A DNA stretch of 64,000 nucleotides. Source: CAVTWD01 sp963738325. Its GTDB lineage: Bacteria; Actinomycetota; Acidimicrobiia; Acidimicrobiales; Ilumatobacteraceae. The first letter of the stretch is position 1. Each line of letters starts with the position of its first letter. The stretch is taken from assembly GCA_963738325.1 (NCBI GenBank), contig CAVTWD010000014.1, positions 18,566 to 82,565 on the forward strand. The letters run 5' to 3'. Shown here piece by piece: positions 1-8,210 of the stretch. Position numbers and translations under genes: made by a program. The notes beneath the pieces are model-generated. The model saw only the letters and a list, made by a program, of their open reading frames with translations, did not search any database and was not told where the DNA came from.

Positions 1-87
1 CCCGGAGTGGAGCAGCACGCCGCCCACCATGGCCACCATGGAGGCGACGTTCACCACCGCGGTAAGAGTGAGGACGACCGGACGCAC
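1..87 (-). CDS. N-terminus of a small membrane protein (partial)
   Basis: A GTG at position 87 opens a frame that runs off the window edge after 29 codons. Its translation is strongly hydrophobic (MRPVVLTLTAVVNVASMVAM, then VGGVLLHSG), which looks like a transmembrane or signal segment. It starts seven bases after the stop codon of the upstream transporter ATPase, with a purine-rich GAGAAG before it, so it could be the next gene of the same transcript. No family can be assigned from 29 residues. Confidence 0.4.
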   Translation of the reverse strand, partial: MRPVVLTLTAVVNVASMVAMVGGVLLHSG

Positions 88-93
88 GGCTTC

Positions 94-1179
94 TCAGGCT
101 ACCGAGCCGGGAGCGGCGTCGGCTGTCACCGGCTTGCGTTCGGCTTCCGAGGCGATGCCGGGGGTCTCGGGGAAGTGGCAGGCCGAGAAGTGGAACGGAC
201 CGGTGCGGGCGACCAGGGGCGGCACCTCGACGGCGCAGAGGTCCTGCGCCTTCCAGCACCGGGTGCGGAACCGGCAGCCGCTCGGCGGGTTCGCCGGGCT
301 GGGCACGTCGCCCTCGAGGATGATCCGCTTGCGCTGGCGCTCCTTGCGAGGGTCGGGGACTGGGACCGCCGACAGGAGGGCTCGGGTGTACGGGTGGGTC
401 GAGCGCTCGTAGATGTCGTCGACCGGCCCGACCTCGACGATGCGGCCCAGGTACATGATGGCGACCCGGTGGGAGATGTGGCGCACGACGGATAGGTCGT
501 GGGCGATGAACACGTACGCCACACCGAGCTGGTCCTGGAGGTCCTCGAGCAGGTTGACGACACCGGCCTGGATCGACACATCGAGCGCGGACACGGGTTC
601 GTCGAGCACGATGACGGCGGGATCGAGGGCGAGGGCGCGGGCGATGCCGATGCGCTGGCGCTGCCCACCGGAGAACTCGTGCGGGAACCGGTTGGCGTGC
701 TCGGGGTTGAGGCCCACGAGCGCCATCAGCTCCTTGACCCGAGCCGGACCGGTCTTCCTGCCCCACTGCTTGTGGATGCGCATGGGCTCGCTGATGATCG
801 TCTGCACCGTCATGCGGGGGTTCAGCGAGGCGTAGGGATCCTGGAACACCGGCTGCATCCGCTTGCGGACGTCACGAAGGGCTCGGCCCTTGAGCGTGGC
901 GAGGTCGTCGCCTTCGAAACGGACAGACCCCGCCGTGGGCTCGATCAGGCGCAGGAGCATCCGCCCCGTGGTGGACTTGCCGCAGCCCGACTCCCCTACC
1001 AGCCCGAGCGTCTCGCCCGGCACGACCTGGAAGCTCACCCCCGCCACGGCACTCACCGCCCCCACCTGGCGGCGGAGGAAGCCGGCCCGGATGGGGAAGT
1101 CCTTCACGAGCTCCCGGACTTCGAGGATCGGCGGGGTCGCCGTGCCCCGACCGTCGGGATGGGCGTCGATCGCCGTCAT
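94..1179 (-). CDS. dppF: dipeptide/oligopeptide ABC transporter ATP-binding protein, DppF/OppF type
   Basis: This is a 361-residue cytoplasmic ATPase that powers peptide uptake as partner of the DppD-type subunit next to it. A Walker A motif (GESGCGKST, residues 62-70), a signature sequence (FSGGQRQRIGIARAL), Walker B (VIVLDEP) and the switch His (FIAHDLSVV) are all present. The C-terminal oligopeptide-transporter extension contains the usual Cys-rich stretch (CRFRTRCWKAQDLC). The ATG at 1179 overlaps the dppD stop by four bases (ATGA), so the two ATPases are translationally coupled. It is intact, unlike dppA and dppC of the same operon. The substrate could be di- or oligopeptides, or another SBP_bac_5 ligand such as nickel. 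Confidence 0.93.
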   Translation of the reverse strand: MTAIDAHPDGRGTATPPILEVRELVKDFPIRAGFLRRQVGAVSAVAGVSFQVVPGETLGLVGESGCGKSTTGRMLLRLIEPTAGSVRFEGDDLATLKGRALRDVRKRMQPVFQDPYASLNPRMTVQTIISEPMRIHKQWGRKTGPARVKELMALVGLNPEHANRFPHEFSGGQRQRIGIARALALDPAVIVLDEPVSALDVSIQAGVVNLLEDLQDQLGVAYVFIAHDLSVVRHISHRVAIMYLGRIVEVGPVDDIYERSTHPYTRALLSAVPVPDPRKERQRKRIILEGDVPSPANPPSGCRFRTRCWKAQDLCAVEVPPLVARTGPFHFSACHFPETPGIASEAERKPVTADAAPGSVA

Positions 1180-2177
1180 CCGGCCCTCACCAGCTCATCG
1201 AGCTCCTCGGCTCGGTAGCAGGCCGACAGGTGGTCGTCGACCACGAAGCGCAGCTCGGGCCTCCCCCGGTCGCAGAGGCCGGCCCGGGCGAATGGGCAGC
1301 GAGGGGTGAAGGCGCAACCCGGCGGCAGGAAGATGAGCGACGGAGGCTGGCCCTTGATCCGCTGCAGCTTCTCCCCCACCGTCCGCTTGTCGAGCCGGGG
1401 CAGCGACGCCAGCAGACCCTGGGTGTAGGGATGCAGCGTCTGGTAGAAGATGTCGTCGGTCGAACCGAGCTCGACCGAGCGCCCCGCGTACATCACCATC
1501 ACACGGTCGGTCACGCCAGCGACGACCCCCAGGTCGTGGGTGATGAGGATCACCGACGAGCGCGTCCGCACCTTGATCCGCTCGATCACCTCGAGCACCT
1601 GCGCCTGGATGGTGACGTCCAGCGCGGTGGTCGGCTCGTCGGCGATCAGCACGTCGGGCTCGTTGGCGATCGACATGGCGATCATGGCCCGCTGGCGCAT
1701 GCCGCCCGAGAACTCGTGCGGGTAATTGTCCGCTCGGTCGACCGCGTTGGGGATGCCGACCGTCTCGAGCAGCTCCACGACCCGCTTCTTCAGCGCATCC
1801 TTGCTGATCTCGTGATGGGCCGTGATGATCTCTGCGATCTGGTCTCCCACCTTGAACACGGGGTTCAAGGCCGTGAGCGCGTCCTGGAAGATCATCGAGA
1901 TGCGATCCCCGCGGATGGGCCGCAGCTCCTTTTCGGGTCGCCCGAGCAGCTCCTCGCCTCGGAAGCGGACCGAGCCGCTGATCTTGGCCTTCTTCGGCAG
2001 CAGGCCGAGGATGGCCATGGAGGTGACGCTCTTCCCGGACCCGGACTCGCCCACGATGCCGAGCGTCTCGCCCGGCTCGATCGAGACCGAGACGCCGTCG
2101 ACCGCCTTAACGATCCCGTCGTCGGTGGAGAATTCGACTTTGAGATCGGTGAGCTCGAGGATGCTCTCGCTGACCAT
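1176..2177 (-). CDS. dppD: dipeptide/oligopeptide ABC transporter ATP-binding protein, DppD/OppD type
   Basis: This is the second peptide-transport ATPase, 333 residues. The ATG at 2177 gives MVSESILELTDLKVEF, the standard N-terminus of the family. The frame is open further upstream, but that part lies inside the dppC gene. Walker A is GESGSGKSV, the signature is FSGGMRQRAMIAMSIA, and Walker B is VLIADEPTTALD. The C-terminal Cys-rich tail (CAFTPRCPFARAGLC) is typical of the OppD/DppD group. The start overlaps the dppC stop by one base (TGATG). The order permease-permease-ATPase-ATPase is the usual one for these transporters. Confidence 0.93.
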   Translation of the reverse strand: MVSESILELTDLKVEFSTDDGIVKAVDGVSVSIEPGETLGIVGESGSGKSVTSMAILGLLPKKAKISGSVRFRGEELLGRPEKELRPIRGDRISMIFQDALTALNPVFKVGDQIAEIITAHHEISKDALKKRVVELLETVGIPNAVDRADNYPHEFSGGMRQRAMIAMSIANEPDVLIADEPTTALDVTIQAQVLEVIERIKVRTRSSVILITHDLGVVAGVTDRVMVMYAGRSVELGSTDDIFYQTLHPYTQGLLASLPRLDKRTVGEKLQRIKGQPPSLIFLPPGCAFTPRCPFARAGLCDRGRPELRFVVDDHLSACYRAEELDELVRAG

Positions 2178-3151
2178 CAGAGCTTCGTCTGCGGGTCGAA
2201 GGCATCTCGTATGCCGTCGCCCAGGAAGTTGATGCAGACCACCACGAGCAACAGCATCAGACCGGGGAAGTAGAGCAAATAGACATGGGAGGTACCTACG
2301 GTGCTCTCGGCCTGGGAGAGCATGTTGCCCCACGACGACTTCGGTGGCTGGATGCCGAAGCCCAGGAAGGACAAGGTGGCTTCGGTGAGGATGGCGGCGG
2401 CGATGCTGAGGGTGGCGTTCACCATCAACGGGCCGATCATGTTGGGCAGGATGTGGCGCACGACGATGCGGTTGCTCGAGGCGCCCGCGGCGCGGGCGGC
2501 CTCGACGAACTCCTTCTCCCGCAACGCCAGCACCTGGCTCCGCACGACACGAGCGATGCTCATCCAGAACAGCGCGGCGAGCACCAGGATGATCGTCAGG
2601 TCGGTGTTGCCGAACTCCTTCAGCGCGATGGCGAGGATGGCGATGGCCGGCACCACCAGGAACAGGTCGGTGAAGCGCATGAGCACGTTGTCGACGGCCT
2701 TGCCGAAGTAGCCGGCGATGGCCCCGGCGATGAACCCGACCACCGTCGAGATGAGTCCGACGGCCAGGCCGATCTTCAACGAGAGCTGCCCGGCGTAGAG
2801 GACCTCGGAGAAGTAGTCGCGGCCGAGCTCGTCGACCCCGAAGAGGTGCTTCCAGCTCGGTCCGGTGACTGGAATGAGGAGGTCCTGATGGTTCTTCGGC
2901 GTACGGGGCGATCCACGTGCGCCCCGAAGCACATCACGAAGATGACGATGAGAACGATGAGCGGACAGGACAGCGAGCTTGTGGTGGAAGAACCGGTGCC
3001 AGAAGAGCTGCCACTGCGTGCGGGCGATGGGCTCGGCCCCGGCGACCAGCTCGAGGTCGGAGGTGTCCTCGTCGAGGACGATGGGGATGGCGAACTGCGT
3101 CTCGGGCGCGACCTGATCGGCCGGAGGTGGCCGTCGCTCGAACGTGGTCAC
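2177..3151 (-). CDS. dppC: dipeptide/oligopeptide ABC transporter permease, DppC/OppC type (compensated internal frameshifts)
   Basis: This is an inner-membrane permease of the BPD_transp_1 family. The C-terminal two thirds is normal: FGVDELGRD, several membrane helices, and the EAA-like loop (EFVEAARAAGASSNRIVVRHILPN, split around residues 215-240). The first membrane helix is missing from the open frame. Between about 2880 and 2985 the reading frame is shifted. A neighbouring frame there reads IVLIVIFVMCFGA (the expected helix) and a third frame reads WIAPYAEEP, after which the original frame resumes with KNHQDLL. Three single-base changes summing to zero explain this, most likely consensus errors. 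The GTG start overlaps the dppB stop (GTGA). Confidence 0.88.
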   Translation of the reverse strand: MTTFERRPPPADQVAPETQFAIPIVLDEDTSDLELVAGAEPIARTQWQLFWHRFFHHKLAVLSAHRSHRHLRDVLRGARGSPRTPKNHQDLLIPVTGPSWKHLFGVDELGRDYFSEVLYAGQLSLKIGLAVGLISTVVGFIAGAIAGYFGKAVDNVLMRFTDLFLVVPAIAILAIALKEFGNTDLTIILVLAALFWMSIARVVRSQVLALREKEFVEAARAAGASSNRIVVRHILPNMIGPLMVNATLSIAAAILTEATLSFLGFGIQPPKSSWGNMLSQAESTVGTSHVYLLYFPGLMLLLVVVCINFLGDGIRDAFDPQTKL

Positions 3152-4119
3152 GTCAGCCGGATCCGGGGGTCGAGGATGCCGTAGACGAGGTCGGCGATCA
3201 GGTTGAAGAGGATGACGAAGATGGCGCTCACCATCATCCAGGCGAGCACCACGTTGACGTCCCCGGTCTGCAGCCCATTGAGGAACAGCCGACCCATGCC
3301 GGGGATCGAGTAGATCTGCTCGGTGATCAGCAAGCCGCCGAACAGGGCGCCGATGTCGACCGCGCTCTGGGAGACCAGCGGCAGGAGTGCGTTGCGCAGC
3401 GAGTGCTTCCAGATCACCGTTCTCGGGGGCAAGCCCTTAGCACGGGCAGTTCGCACGTAGTCGGCCGAGAGCACGTCGAGCATGGAAGCCCGCTGGAAGC
3501 GACTCCAGACGGCGATCGTCTGCACCGTCAGGGCCAGCACCGGAAGGGCCAGGTGTCGGAAGTAGTCGAGGTTGATGCCGTTCTGGCCACTCGAGTGGAG
3601 GCCGACGAAGAACAGCGGCGGGTCGCTCAGATGGAAGGTCTGCTGTGGCCAGATGGCCAGGAACTGGTTGGCCATGAGGGCGAACCAGAAGACCGGCATG
3701 GCGATGCCGAGATACGAAAGCCCGGTGAAGATGTAGTCGGGCACTGAGTACTGGCGGACGGCCGAGAAGACCCCGATGCCGATGGCCACGAGGAACGAGA
3801 TGAGGATGCCCCAGAAGATCAGCTGGAGCGTGAAGCCGAGGGCCCGGGTGGTCATGTCGAACACGTTGCCGTTGGTGCTCGAGCTGATGCCCCAGTCGCC
3901 GCGGACGAAGTGGGTGATCCAGGTCCACCACTGGGCGATGATCGGCCGGTCGAGGCCGAGCTCGTGGCGCTTCTCGGCGATGACCCGGGCGGCATCACGC
4001 GATGTGCGGTACTTCGCCGTGGGGTCGAAGGTGAGCCGCACCCCCCAGAACACGATGAACGACGCCACCGCCAGCACCGGCACCGAGTAGAGGATCCGTC
4101 GCCCAATGTAGGTCAGCAC
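3148..4119 (-). CDS. dppB: dipeptide/oligopeptide ABC transporter permease, DppB/OppB type
   Basis: This 323-residue integral membrane protein begins MLTYIGRRILYSVPVLAVAS, the classic DppB N-terminal helix. It also has the periplasmic loop with LGLDRPIIAQWWTW and the cytoplasmic coupling loop (DYVRTARAKGLPPRTVIWKHSLRNA, around residues 215-240). It ends with the family motif DPRIRLT. The start is GTG at 4119, preceded by an AGGAAGG ribosome-binding site about 9 bases upstream. It is separated from dppA by a strong GC hairpin and forms the pore with DppC. The frame is intact. Confidence 0.93.
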   Translation of the reverse strand: MLTYIGRRILYSVPVLAVASFIVFWGVRLTFDPTAKYRTSRDAARVIAEKRHELGLDRPIIAQWWTWITHFVRGDWGISSSTNGNVFDMTTRALGFTLQLIFWGILISFLVAIGIGVFSAVRQYSVPDYIFTGLSYLGIAMPVFWFALMANQFLAIWPQQTFHLSDPPLFFVGLHSSGQNGINLDYFRHLALPVLALTVQTIAVWSRFQRASMLDVLSADYVRTARAKGLPPRTVIWKHSLRNALLPLVSQSAVDIGALFGGLLITEQIYSIPGMGRLFLNGLQTGDVNVVLAWMMVSAIFVILFNLIADLVYGILDPRIRLT

Positions 4120-4154
4120 GGTGAGATGACCTTCCTCTTAGCTTGCTCCGGAGA

Positions 4155-4201
4155 GCGTGCCGTGGGCCCGGCCTCGCGGCCGGGCCCACATGTTGGCACG
4201 C
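4155..4201 (-). terminator. strong GC hairpin between dppA and dppB
   Basis: A perfect 12-bp stem (GTGGGCCCGGCC at 4162-4173 pairing with 4178-4189, loop TCGC) is extended by a 7-bp outer stem (GCGTGCC at 4155-4161 with GGCACGC at 4195-4201) across a small one-sided bulge. There is no T tract after it on the minus strand. It lies after the binding-protein gene and before the permease gene. It is therefore more likely an attenuator or mRNA 3'-end stabiliser that lets dppA be expressed above the permeases than a full terminator; this role is inferred. Confidence 0.6.
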
Positions 4202-5954
4202 TTTTCCGTCGGTCGTCAGGTCGAGCGACCAGGTGTTGATGTTCCAGTAGGGGCCCGTGATGACGTTGTACGCTGAAGTCACCCTTGATCTTCGGCCCGT
4301 AGAGCCCGATGTTGGGCAACGGGTCGAGCGGCAGGGTGACCTGGTCCTTCGCCATCAGGTCGTCGCCCTGCTTGCCTGCCGCGGCTCGCGGTCGGCGTCG
4401 TCGAGGCTGGTGTCGACGATCTTCAGCTGCGTGTCGAGCGCCGGGACGTTCGTCCGGGTCCAGTTGTTCCCGGTGTTGCCGTTGGCCGCCGTCGGGATGT
4501 TCTGTCGAGCACAGATGGTGCAGAGCCCGGGATCCAGCGTCGTCGCCACCTGCGCGTACAGCGACATCTGGTAGTCGCCCGCCGGCAGGATCTTGCCGAA
4601 CAGGTCGCCCGCCTTCTGGTTCTGGATCGGTCATCTCGAACCCGGCGGCCTTCAGCTGCTGCTGGACGCACCTGCTCGGTCAGCTCACGGCGCTTGTTGC
4701 CGGCGGTGGACTGGATGACGAACGACACCTTCTGGCCGCCCTTGGCCCAGATGCCGTCGCGAACCCTTGGCATAGCCCGCGCCGGTCATGATGCTGTTGA
4801 CCTGGCCGAGGTCGAGCTTGTAGTTCGCGAACGCCTGTTGGTTCGAGTACTGCGGCCTGGATGGGCGGGTTCAGGCTGTTGATGGCCTCCTTCACACCGA
4901 TGCCGCCGAACAGCCGGTTGACGATGGCGTTGCGGTCGATGGCGTAGCCGATGGCCTGGCGGACGGCCACGTCGTCGAACGGCGCCTTGCCGTTGTTCAT
5001 CCAGAGCGCCTCGCGTTGCCGGTGTCGGCGCTGATGTCCGCCGTGACCCCGGGAAGGCCCGGCGTTGATCTGGTCGATGGCGTCGAGCTGCGGCTGCGGG
5101 CCGATGGCGAAGACCTGGCCGGACTTGAAGGCCTGGAACTCGGCCGCCGAGTCGGTGAGGAACTTCATGTCGACCTTGTCGACCAGCGGCTTCTGGCCCC
5201 AGTACTTGTCGTTGGGGACGAGAGCGATGTCGACGCCCTTGTTCCACGCCTGGAGCTTCCACGGCCCCGCCGACCAGGTGTAGCCGTCCTTCATGAGGGC
5301 GTCACGGTCCTTGCCCTGCAGGATGTGCGACGGGAAGATGCCGTACTGCTGAAACAGTCCATTCCACGACGCGTACGGTGTCTTGAACGTGATCACGGCC
5401 GTCGCCGGGTCGGAGTCGTTCACCGACTCGATCTGGTTGAACCCGGTGGTGTCGTAGATGTCCTTGCCGGCCTGAACCTGCTCGACGGTGTACTTGAAGT
5501 CGGTAGAGCTGATCGGCGTCCCGTCGGACCACACCGCGGCGGGGTTGATCTTGTAGGTGACGACCTGCTTCGGGCTGGACACGAGGGTCGGCTCACCGGT
5601 CAGCACGTTGCTGGCCTTGTACTCCCAGTTGTCGCCGTTCTTCACGATGTCGTACGGGAAGGGCATGGTCTGGACGCCGACCGCCCAGTAGCCCCAGCTG
5701 GCTCCGCCGCAGCTGCCCATCCAGTCCATGCAGTCGGGTTCCTGCTCGTTGCCGAGCACGATCGTGCCGCCAGTGTGGCCGGCTGTGGTGGTGGGACCGG
5801 CCGCCGTGGTCGCTGCGTTGGCCGACGCCGTGGTGGACGCGCCGCCGCTCGTGGTATTCGAGCTGCTGTTGGACGACGATCCACAGGCGGCAGCGACGAG
5901 ACCAAAGCTCAGCAGCGCGGCGACCGCCGCGGCGGTCTTCCTGCTGTTCCTCAA
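4202..5954 (-). CDS. dppA: peptide ABC transporter substrate-binding lipoprotein (SBP_bac_5), multiply frameshifted
   Basis: The start is TTG at 5954 with an AGGAGG five bases upstream. The N-terminus is a lipoprotein signal ending in the lipobox LVAAAC, followed by a Ser/Thr/Ala-rich linker, as expected for an extracellular binding protein tethered by a lipid. The SBP_bac_5 fold follows (GGTIVLGNEQEPDCMDW; SDGTPISSTDFKYTVEQ; VRQAIGYAIDRNAIVNRLFGG). The coding signal then jumps between frames about eight times: near 5060, 5015, 4855, 4760, 4670, 4625, 4380 and 4272. Continuations include GVTADISADTGN, VQQQLKAAGFEMTDP, MSLYAQVATTLDPG and PYWNINTW. Total length, about 580 residues, is normal. 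Consensus error is likelier than decay because every segment stays conserved. The exact 3' end is uncertain. Confidence 0.8.
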
Positions 5955-6181
5955 AATGACCTCCTGGTTTCGGGGTGCAGTGCCACCGCGCTGGGTAAGT
6001 CCAACCCTGCGGCGGACACGCCCGGCTCCCCATCCCTCCCCTGTTTGGTTCACGCGACGTGGTGGCCGGGACCGAAAAACCTTAGCAGGGGGCCCTACCC
6101 GCCAGTAGCGCATCGTTCGTTACAGAATCGTGGCGGCTCGGCGGCCGCGTTGCACTGATCGCGGTCAGTAGGCGGCCGCTC

Positions 6182-6967
6182 CTACTCGTGGCCGCGGTAC
6201 TGCACGATGCGGGCGAATTCGTCGGGCTCGAGGCTCGCTCCTCCGACGAGGGCGCCGTCGATGTCCTCCTCCGCCATCAGCTCGGCGATGTTGGACGCCT
6301 TGACGGACCCCCCGTACTGCACCCGCAGCGTCGCGCCCACGGCCTCGCCGGCAGCCGCCGCGACCGCCGCCCGCACGGCGTGGCACATGGCTTGCGCGTC
6401 CTCGGCCGTGGCCGTCCGCCCCGTTCCGATGGCCCAGATCGGCTCGTACGCGACGACCATGGAACCGATTTCCTCGGCCGGGACGCCGTCGAGATCGGCG
6501 GCGAGTTGGCCGAGCACCTTCGTCTCGGTGATGCCCGCCTCCCGCTCCTGCAACGTCTCGCCGACGCACAGGATCGGGGTCATCCCGTTTGCGATGACGG
6601 CCTTCACCTTGCGATTCACCATCTCGTCGGTCTCACCGAAGAGCTCGCGGCGCTCCGAGTGCCCGACGATCACGTAGCGGACGTCGAGCTTCGCGAGGAA
6701 GGCCGGCGACACCTCCCCCGTGAAGGCGCCCTTCTCTTCCCAGTGGCAGTGCTGGGCGCCGAGCACCATGGCCAGCCGGTCTCCGGAGATGAGCGTCTGG
6801 ATCGAACGCAGGTCCGTGAAGGGCGGGTGGACGCTGACGTCGAGCGCGTCGTAGTCGTCGGCCGTGAGCAGGTAGGCCAGCTTCTGGACGCACTGGATCG
6901 CCTCGAAGTGGTTGTGGTGCATCTTCCAGTTACCGGAGATGAGGGGCCGGCGCCTTTCGCCGCTCAC
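6182..6967 (-). CDS. tpiA: triosephosphate isomerase
   Basis: It interconverts dihydroxyacetone phosphate and glyceraldehyde-3-phosphate in glycolysis. The TIM barrel carries the substrate-binding GNWKM near the N-terminus, the catalytic His in GHSERRE, the catalytic Glu in AYEPIWAIGTGRTAT (flexible loop 6), and the phosphate-binding VQYGGSVK and DGALVGGASL. I choose GTG at 6967, which has a GGGAGG eight bases upstream; the GTG at 6976 would overlap that site. The chosen start overlaps, as GTGA, the stop of a 51-residue mini-ORF that repeats the TpiA N-terminus. It is the last gene of gap-pgk-(mini-ORF)-tpiA. It gives 261 residues, a normal length. Confidence 0.95.
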   Translation of the reverse strand: MSGERRRPLISGNWKMHHNHFEAIQCVQKLAYLLTADDYDALDVSVHPPFTDLRSIQTLISGDRLAMVLGAQHCHWEEKGAFTGEVSPAFLAKLDVRYVIVGHSERRELFGETDEMVNRKVKAVIANGMTPILCVGETLQEREAGITETKVLGQLAADLDGVPAEEIGSMVVAYEPIWAIGTGRTATAEDAQAMCHAVRAAVAAAAGEAVGATLRVQYGGSVKASNIAELMAEEDIDGALVGGASLEPDEFARIVQYRGHE

Positions 6968-7119
6968 GAGCCGCACCTCCCGCTCTGAGGTGCGACGAGG
7001 GAAGCGCCAGCGACGAGTCGCAGCCGAGCGAGCCGAACCGGAGGGCCGGTGAGCGAGGCCACCAGCACGGCCGCTCGGGCCTGGCAGTTCCCCGAGATGA
7101 GCGGCCGCCGCCCCGTCAT
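6964..7119 (-). CDS. 51-residue mini-ORF coupling pgk to tpiA, begins with a copy of the TpiA N-terminus
   Basis: ATG at 7119 overlaps the pgk stop as ATGA, the junction expected for tpiA itself. The peptide starts MTGRRPLISGN, matching RRPLISGN of the real TpiA (6929-6952), then continues with an unrelated CQARAAVLVASLTG. It ends at a TGA that overlaps the tpiA GTG (GTGA). The two RRPLISGN stretches differ at four of 24 bases, all synonymous. The DNA after the repeat is rich in short inverted and direct repeats (ACCGGccctCCGGT; GCGACGAG). This looks like a 158-bp insertion or duplication that split the old tpiA start while preserving translational coupling. Whether the peptide has a function is unknown. 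Confidence 0.5.
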   Translation of the reverse strand: MTGRRPLISGNCQARAAVLVASLTGPPVRLARLRLVAGASLVAPQSGRCGS

Positions 7120-8210
7120 CGCGGCGCCTCGCGGAGCGCGGCCAGCCCGGGCAGGTCGCCCAGCTCGAGCAGCTCGAGGGACGCCCCGCCGCCGGTGCTC
7201 ACCCAGTCGATCTCCCGGGCGAGGCCGAACTCGTTGAGGGCGGCGGCAGAGTCGCCGCCGCCCACCACGGTGAAGGCACGGGTATCGGCCATCGCCTGGG
7301 CCACGGCCCGGGTGCCGGCCGCGAACCGGTCGTCCTCGAACATGCCCATCGGGCCGTTCCAGAAGACGCTCGCCGCCTCGGCGATCACGTCCGCGAAGGC
7401 GGCCGCCGTCCCGGGCCCGATGTCGAGCCCCTTGGCCCCGTCGGGGAGCTGGCGGCCCCAGGTCGTCACCACGCCGTCGGCGGCCAGACCGATCACGTCG
7501 TCGGGGAGATGGATCGGCTTGTCGGCCCCGAGCAGCCGCCGGCACGTCTCCACCTGGTCGGACTCGAAGAGGGAGTCGCCGATCGAATACCCCTGTGCGG
7601 CGAGGAACGTGAAGCACATGCCCCCGCCGATCACGAGCGCGTCGACCACCTCCAGCAACGCGTCGATCACCCCGATCTTGTCGCTGACCTTCGCCCCCCC
7701 GAGGACGGCTACGAACGGCCGCTGGGGGGCGTCGCGCAGGCCGAGGAGGACCTCCACCTCGCGGGCGAGGAGCCGGCCGGCGGCGCTGGGCAGCGTGCGC
7801 GGCGGGCCCACGATCGAGGCGTGGGCGCGATGGCAGGCGCCGAACGCGTCGTCGACGTAGGCGTCGACACCGTCGACGAGTCGGGCGACGAACTCCGGCG
7901 AGTCGGCCTCCTCACCCGGGTCGTAGCGGAGGTTCTCCATGAGGTCCACCCCTGGCGCCAGCTCGGCCAGGCGGGCCCGGACCGGTTCCATCGAGTACTT
8001 CGGGTTCACCTTCCCCTTGGGCCGGCCGAGATGGCTGCACGCCACCACCGACGCCCCCCGCTCCCGCAGCCACTGCAACGTCGGGAGGGCGGCACGGATG
8101 CGGAAGTCGTCGGTGATCTGGCCGTCCTCGATCGGCACGTTGAAATCGGTGCGCACCAGTACCCGCCGCCCCTCGACCTGCGGCAGATCCTCCAGCAGCG
8201 GGAGCTTCAC
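7116..8210 (-). CDS. pgk: phosphoglycerate kinase
   Basis: It makes ATP from 1,3-bisphosphoglycerate in glycolysis. Family motifs in order: RVLVRTDFNVP (substrate-binding Asp/Asn), SHLGRPKG, MENLRYDPGEE, DDAFGACHRAHAS, VLGGAKVSDKIGVI, and the nucleotide-binding C-terminal domain with NGPMGMFE and VVGGGDSAAAL. The GTG at 8210 overlaps the gap stop as GTGA and gives VKLPLLEDLPQVEG; the open frame extends further into gap but without homology. It gives 364 residues, slightly shorter than the usual 390-400. It is followed by the coupled mini-ORF and tpiA. Confidence 0.95.
   Translation of the reverse strand: MKLPLLEDLPQVEGRRVLVRTDFNVPIEDGQITDDFRIRAALPTLQWLRERGASVVACSHLGRPKGKVNPKYSMEPVRARLAELAPGVDLMENLRYDPGEEADSPEFVARLVDGVDAYVDDAFGACHRAHASIVGPPRTLPSAAGRLLAREVEVLLGLRDAPQRPFVAVLGGAKVSDKIGVIDALLEVVDALVIGGGMCFTFLAAQGYSIGDSLFESDQVETCRRLLGADKPIHLPDDVIGLAADGVVTTWGRQLPDGAKGLDIGPGTAAAFADVIAEAASVFWNGPMGMFEDDRFAAGTRAVAQAMADTRAFTVVGGGDSAAALNEFGLAREIDWVSTGGGASLELLELGDLPGLAALREAPR

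Noticed and set aside
5955..6181. Regulatory RNA or gene in the dppA-tpiA gap
   Set aside because: The 227 bases show no conserved fold, no coding frame and no clear promoter beyond the dppA ribosome-binding site.
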